From NCBI GenBank assembly GCA_012032855.1, contig JAAUQA010000183.1, positions 1-6,699 on the forward strand: DNA of 6,699 nucleotides. The letters run 5' to 3'. Made by a program: the position numbers and the translations under genes. The notes below the pieces were generated by a model. The model made no database searches. It was not told the DNA's origin and saw only the letters and a program-made list of their open reading frames with translations. Position 1 is the stretch's first letter; each line of letters begins with the position of its first letter. The stretch comes from Candidatus Competibacteraceae bacterium. GTDB lineage: Bacteria; Pseudomonadota; Gammaproteobacteria; Competibacterales; Competibacteraceae. Of the stretch, positions 6,244 through 6,699 are shown one piece after another.

Positions 6244-6675
6244 ATGACAGCTAAACTTCAAGATGAAGCCAGTCAAGGCGAAACGGTCAATGTCGTCATG
6301 AATACCGCTAGTCAAATTTGGCTAGCTGGGTTGGGTGCTTTCACGGTTGCCCAACAAGAAGGTGGCAGGTTGTTTGACATCTTGGTCAGCGAGGGCGAAG
6401 AATTCGAAACACAAACTATGAAAAAAGCCGGCCAGAAAGTCGAACGAGTCAAAGACAAGGTTGAAGAAGTCAGAGAAAAAGCGACTGATCAAATGGATAA
6501 GCTGGAGCAGGCGTTTCAAAAACGCGTAGCTCGTGCATTAAATCGATTGGGTGTCCCTACCAATGAGGACATTCATGAACTCTCAAAGCGAGTGGAAGCG
6601 TTGAATAAAACCATTCAACAGCTGGTGCGCACCGTCCCTGCCTCTGTCAAGCAACACCCTGAATTAACGGCTTAA
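6244..6675 (+). CDS. Phasin-family, poly(hydroxyalkanoate) granule-associated protein
   Basis: A 143-residue protein of the phasin/granule-associated superfamily. Members coat polyhydroxyalkanoate granules or bridge them to the nucleoid, and some occur in species without polymer. The hallmark N-terminal segment is at residues 24-50 (QIWLAGLGAFTVAQQEGG, then LFDILVSEGEEFE). It is followed by a long charged helix at 52-95 rich in Lys/Glu, with heptad character (KVERVKDKVEEVREKA). A closing motif (RALNRLGVPTNEDIHELSKR, residues 97-116) leads into a second coiled coil (VEALNKTIQQL). There is no signal peptide, and no Ala/Lys/Pro-rich DNA-binding tail of the PhaF kind, so it resembles the short PhaI-like type. 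It is monocistronic here as far as can be seen. No polymer synthase is in the window, so its role in storage is inferred from family alone. Confidence 0.87.
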   Translation: MTAKLQDEASQGETVNVVMNTASQIWLAGLGAFTVAQQEGGRLFDILVSEGEEFETQTMKKAGQKVERVKDKVEEVREKATDQMDKLEQAFQKRVARALNRLGVPTNEDIHELSKRVEALNKTIQQLVRTVPASVKQHPELTA

Positions 6676-6699
6676 CGATCTTAAGCTTAACCCCTCTTG

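Noticed and set aside
1..6699. CRISPR arrays, tRNA, rRNA and complete insertion sequences
   Set aside because: No regularly spaced repeats, no cloverleaf or rRNA-like stretch, and no transposase or integrase coding was seen on either strand.

Overview
The window looks like chromosomal DNA of a gammaproteobacterium with moderate GC. Three features suggest this: a class II ribonucleotide reductase split over two adjacent genes (the NrdJa/NrdJb arrangement known from Pseudomonas), a gammaproteobacterial-type ArgG, and a phasin of the poly(hydroxyalkanoate) granule-associated family. A methanotroph-like lineage (Methylococcales) would fit, but this is an impression and not a placement.

Layout. 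2-1771 (+): the 3' half of nrdJ (B12-dependent ribonucleotide reductase, start outside the window) directly followed by nrdJb, which carries the C-terminal redox cysteines. 1786-1893: a very long RNA-type stem (28 continuous pairs, capped by a GNRA hairpin) in the convergent gap. 1902-3110 (-): argG, argininosuccinate synthase, full length but with three single-base deletions that break its frame. 3111-3282: a divergent promoter region. 3283-4747 (+): an unusual protein with an MGS-like domain (the allosteric domain of carbamoyl-phosphate synthase) fused to a cytosine-deaminase-like amidohydrolase. It is also interrupted by four small indels in this sequence. 4710-5411 (-): an XRE helix-turn-helix / S24 peptidase repressor of the LexA/CI type, whose gene and terminator overlap the end of the fusion gene. 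5412-5629: an AT-rich divergent control region with several perfect palindromes. 5630-5944 (+): a small protein of unknown function. 5945-6243: no gene. 6244-6675 (+): a phasin-family protein.

How the parts relate. The first genes are housekeeping: deoxyribonucleotide synthesis without oxygen dependence, and the penultimate step of arginine synthesis. The fusion gene, divergent from argG, may link nucleotide or carbamoyl-phosphate metabolite sensing to hydrolysis of a ring amide or amine. The domain order recalls the allosteric-domain-then-dihydroorotase order of animal CAD, but the amidohydrolase is of a different subtype. The repressor plus small gene looks like a compact accessory or prophage-type switch inserted between ordinary chromosomal genes. 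All seven inferred indels lie between about 2350 and 4470 and most are in short A/T homopolymers. That suggests sequence error rather than gene decay. The fusion protein is the strongest candidate for something undescribed, followed by the long structured RNA element.
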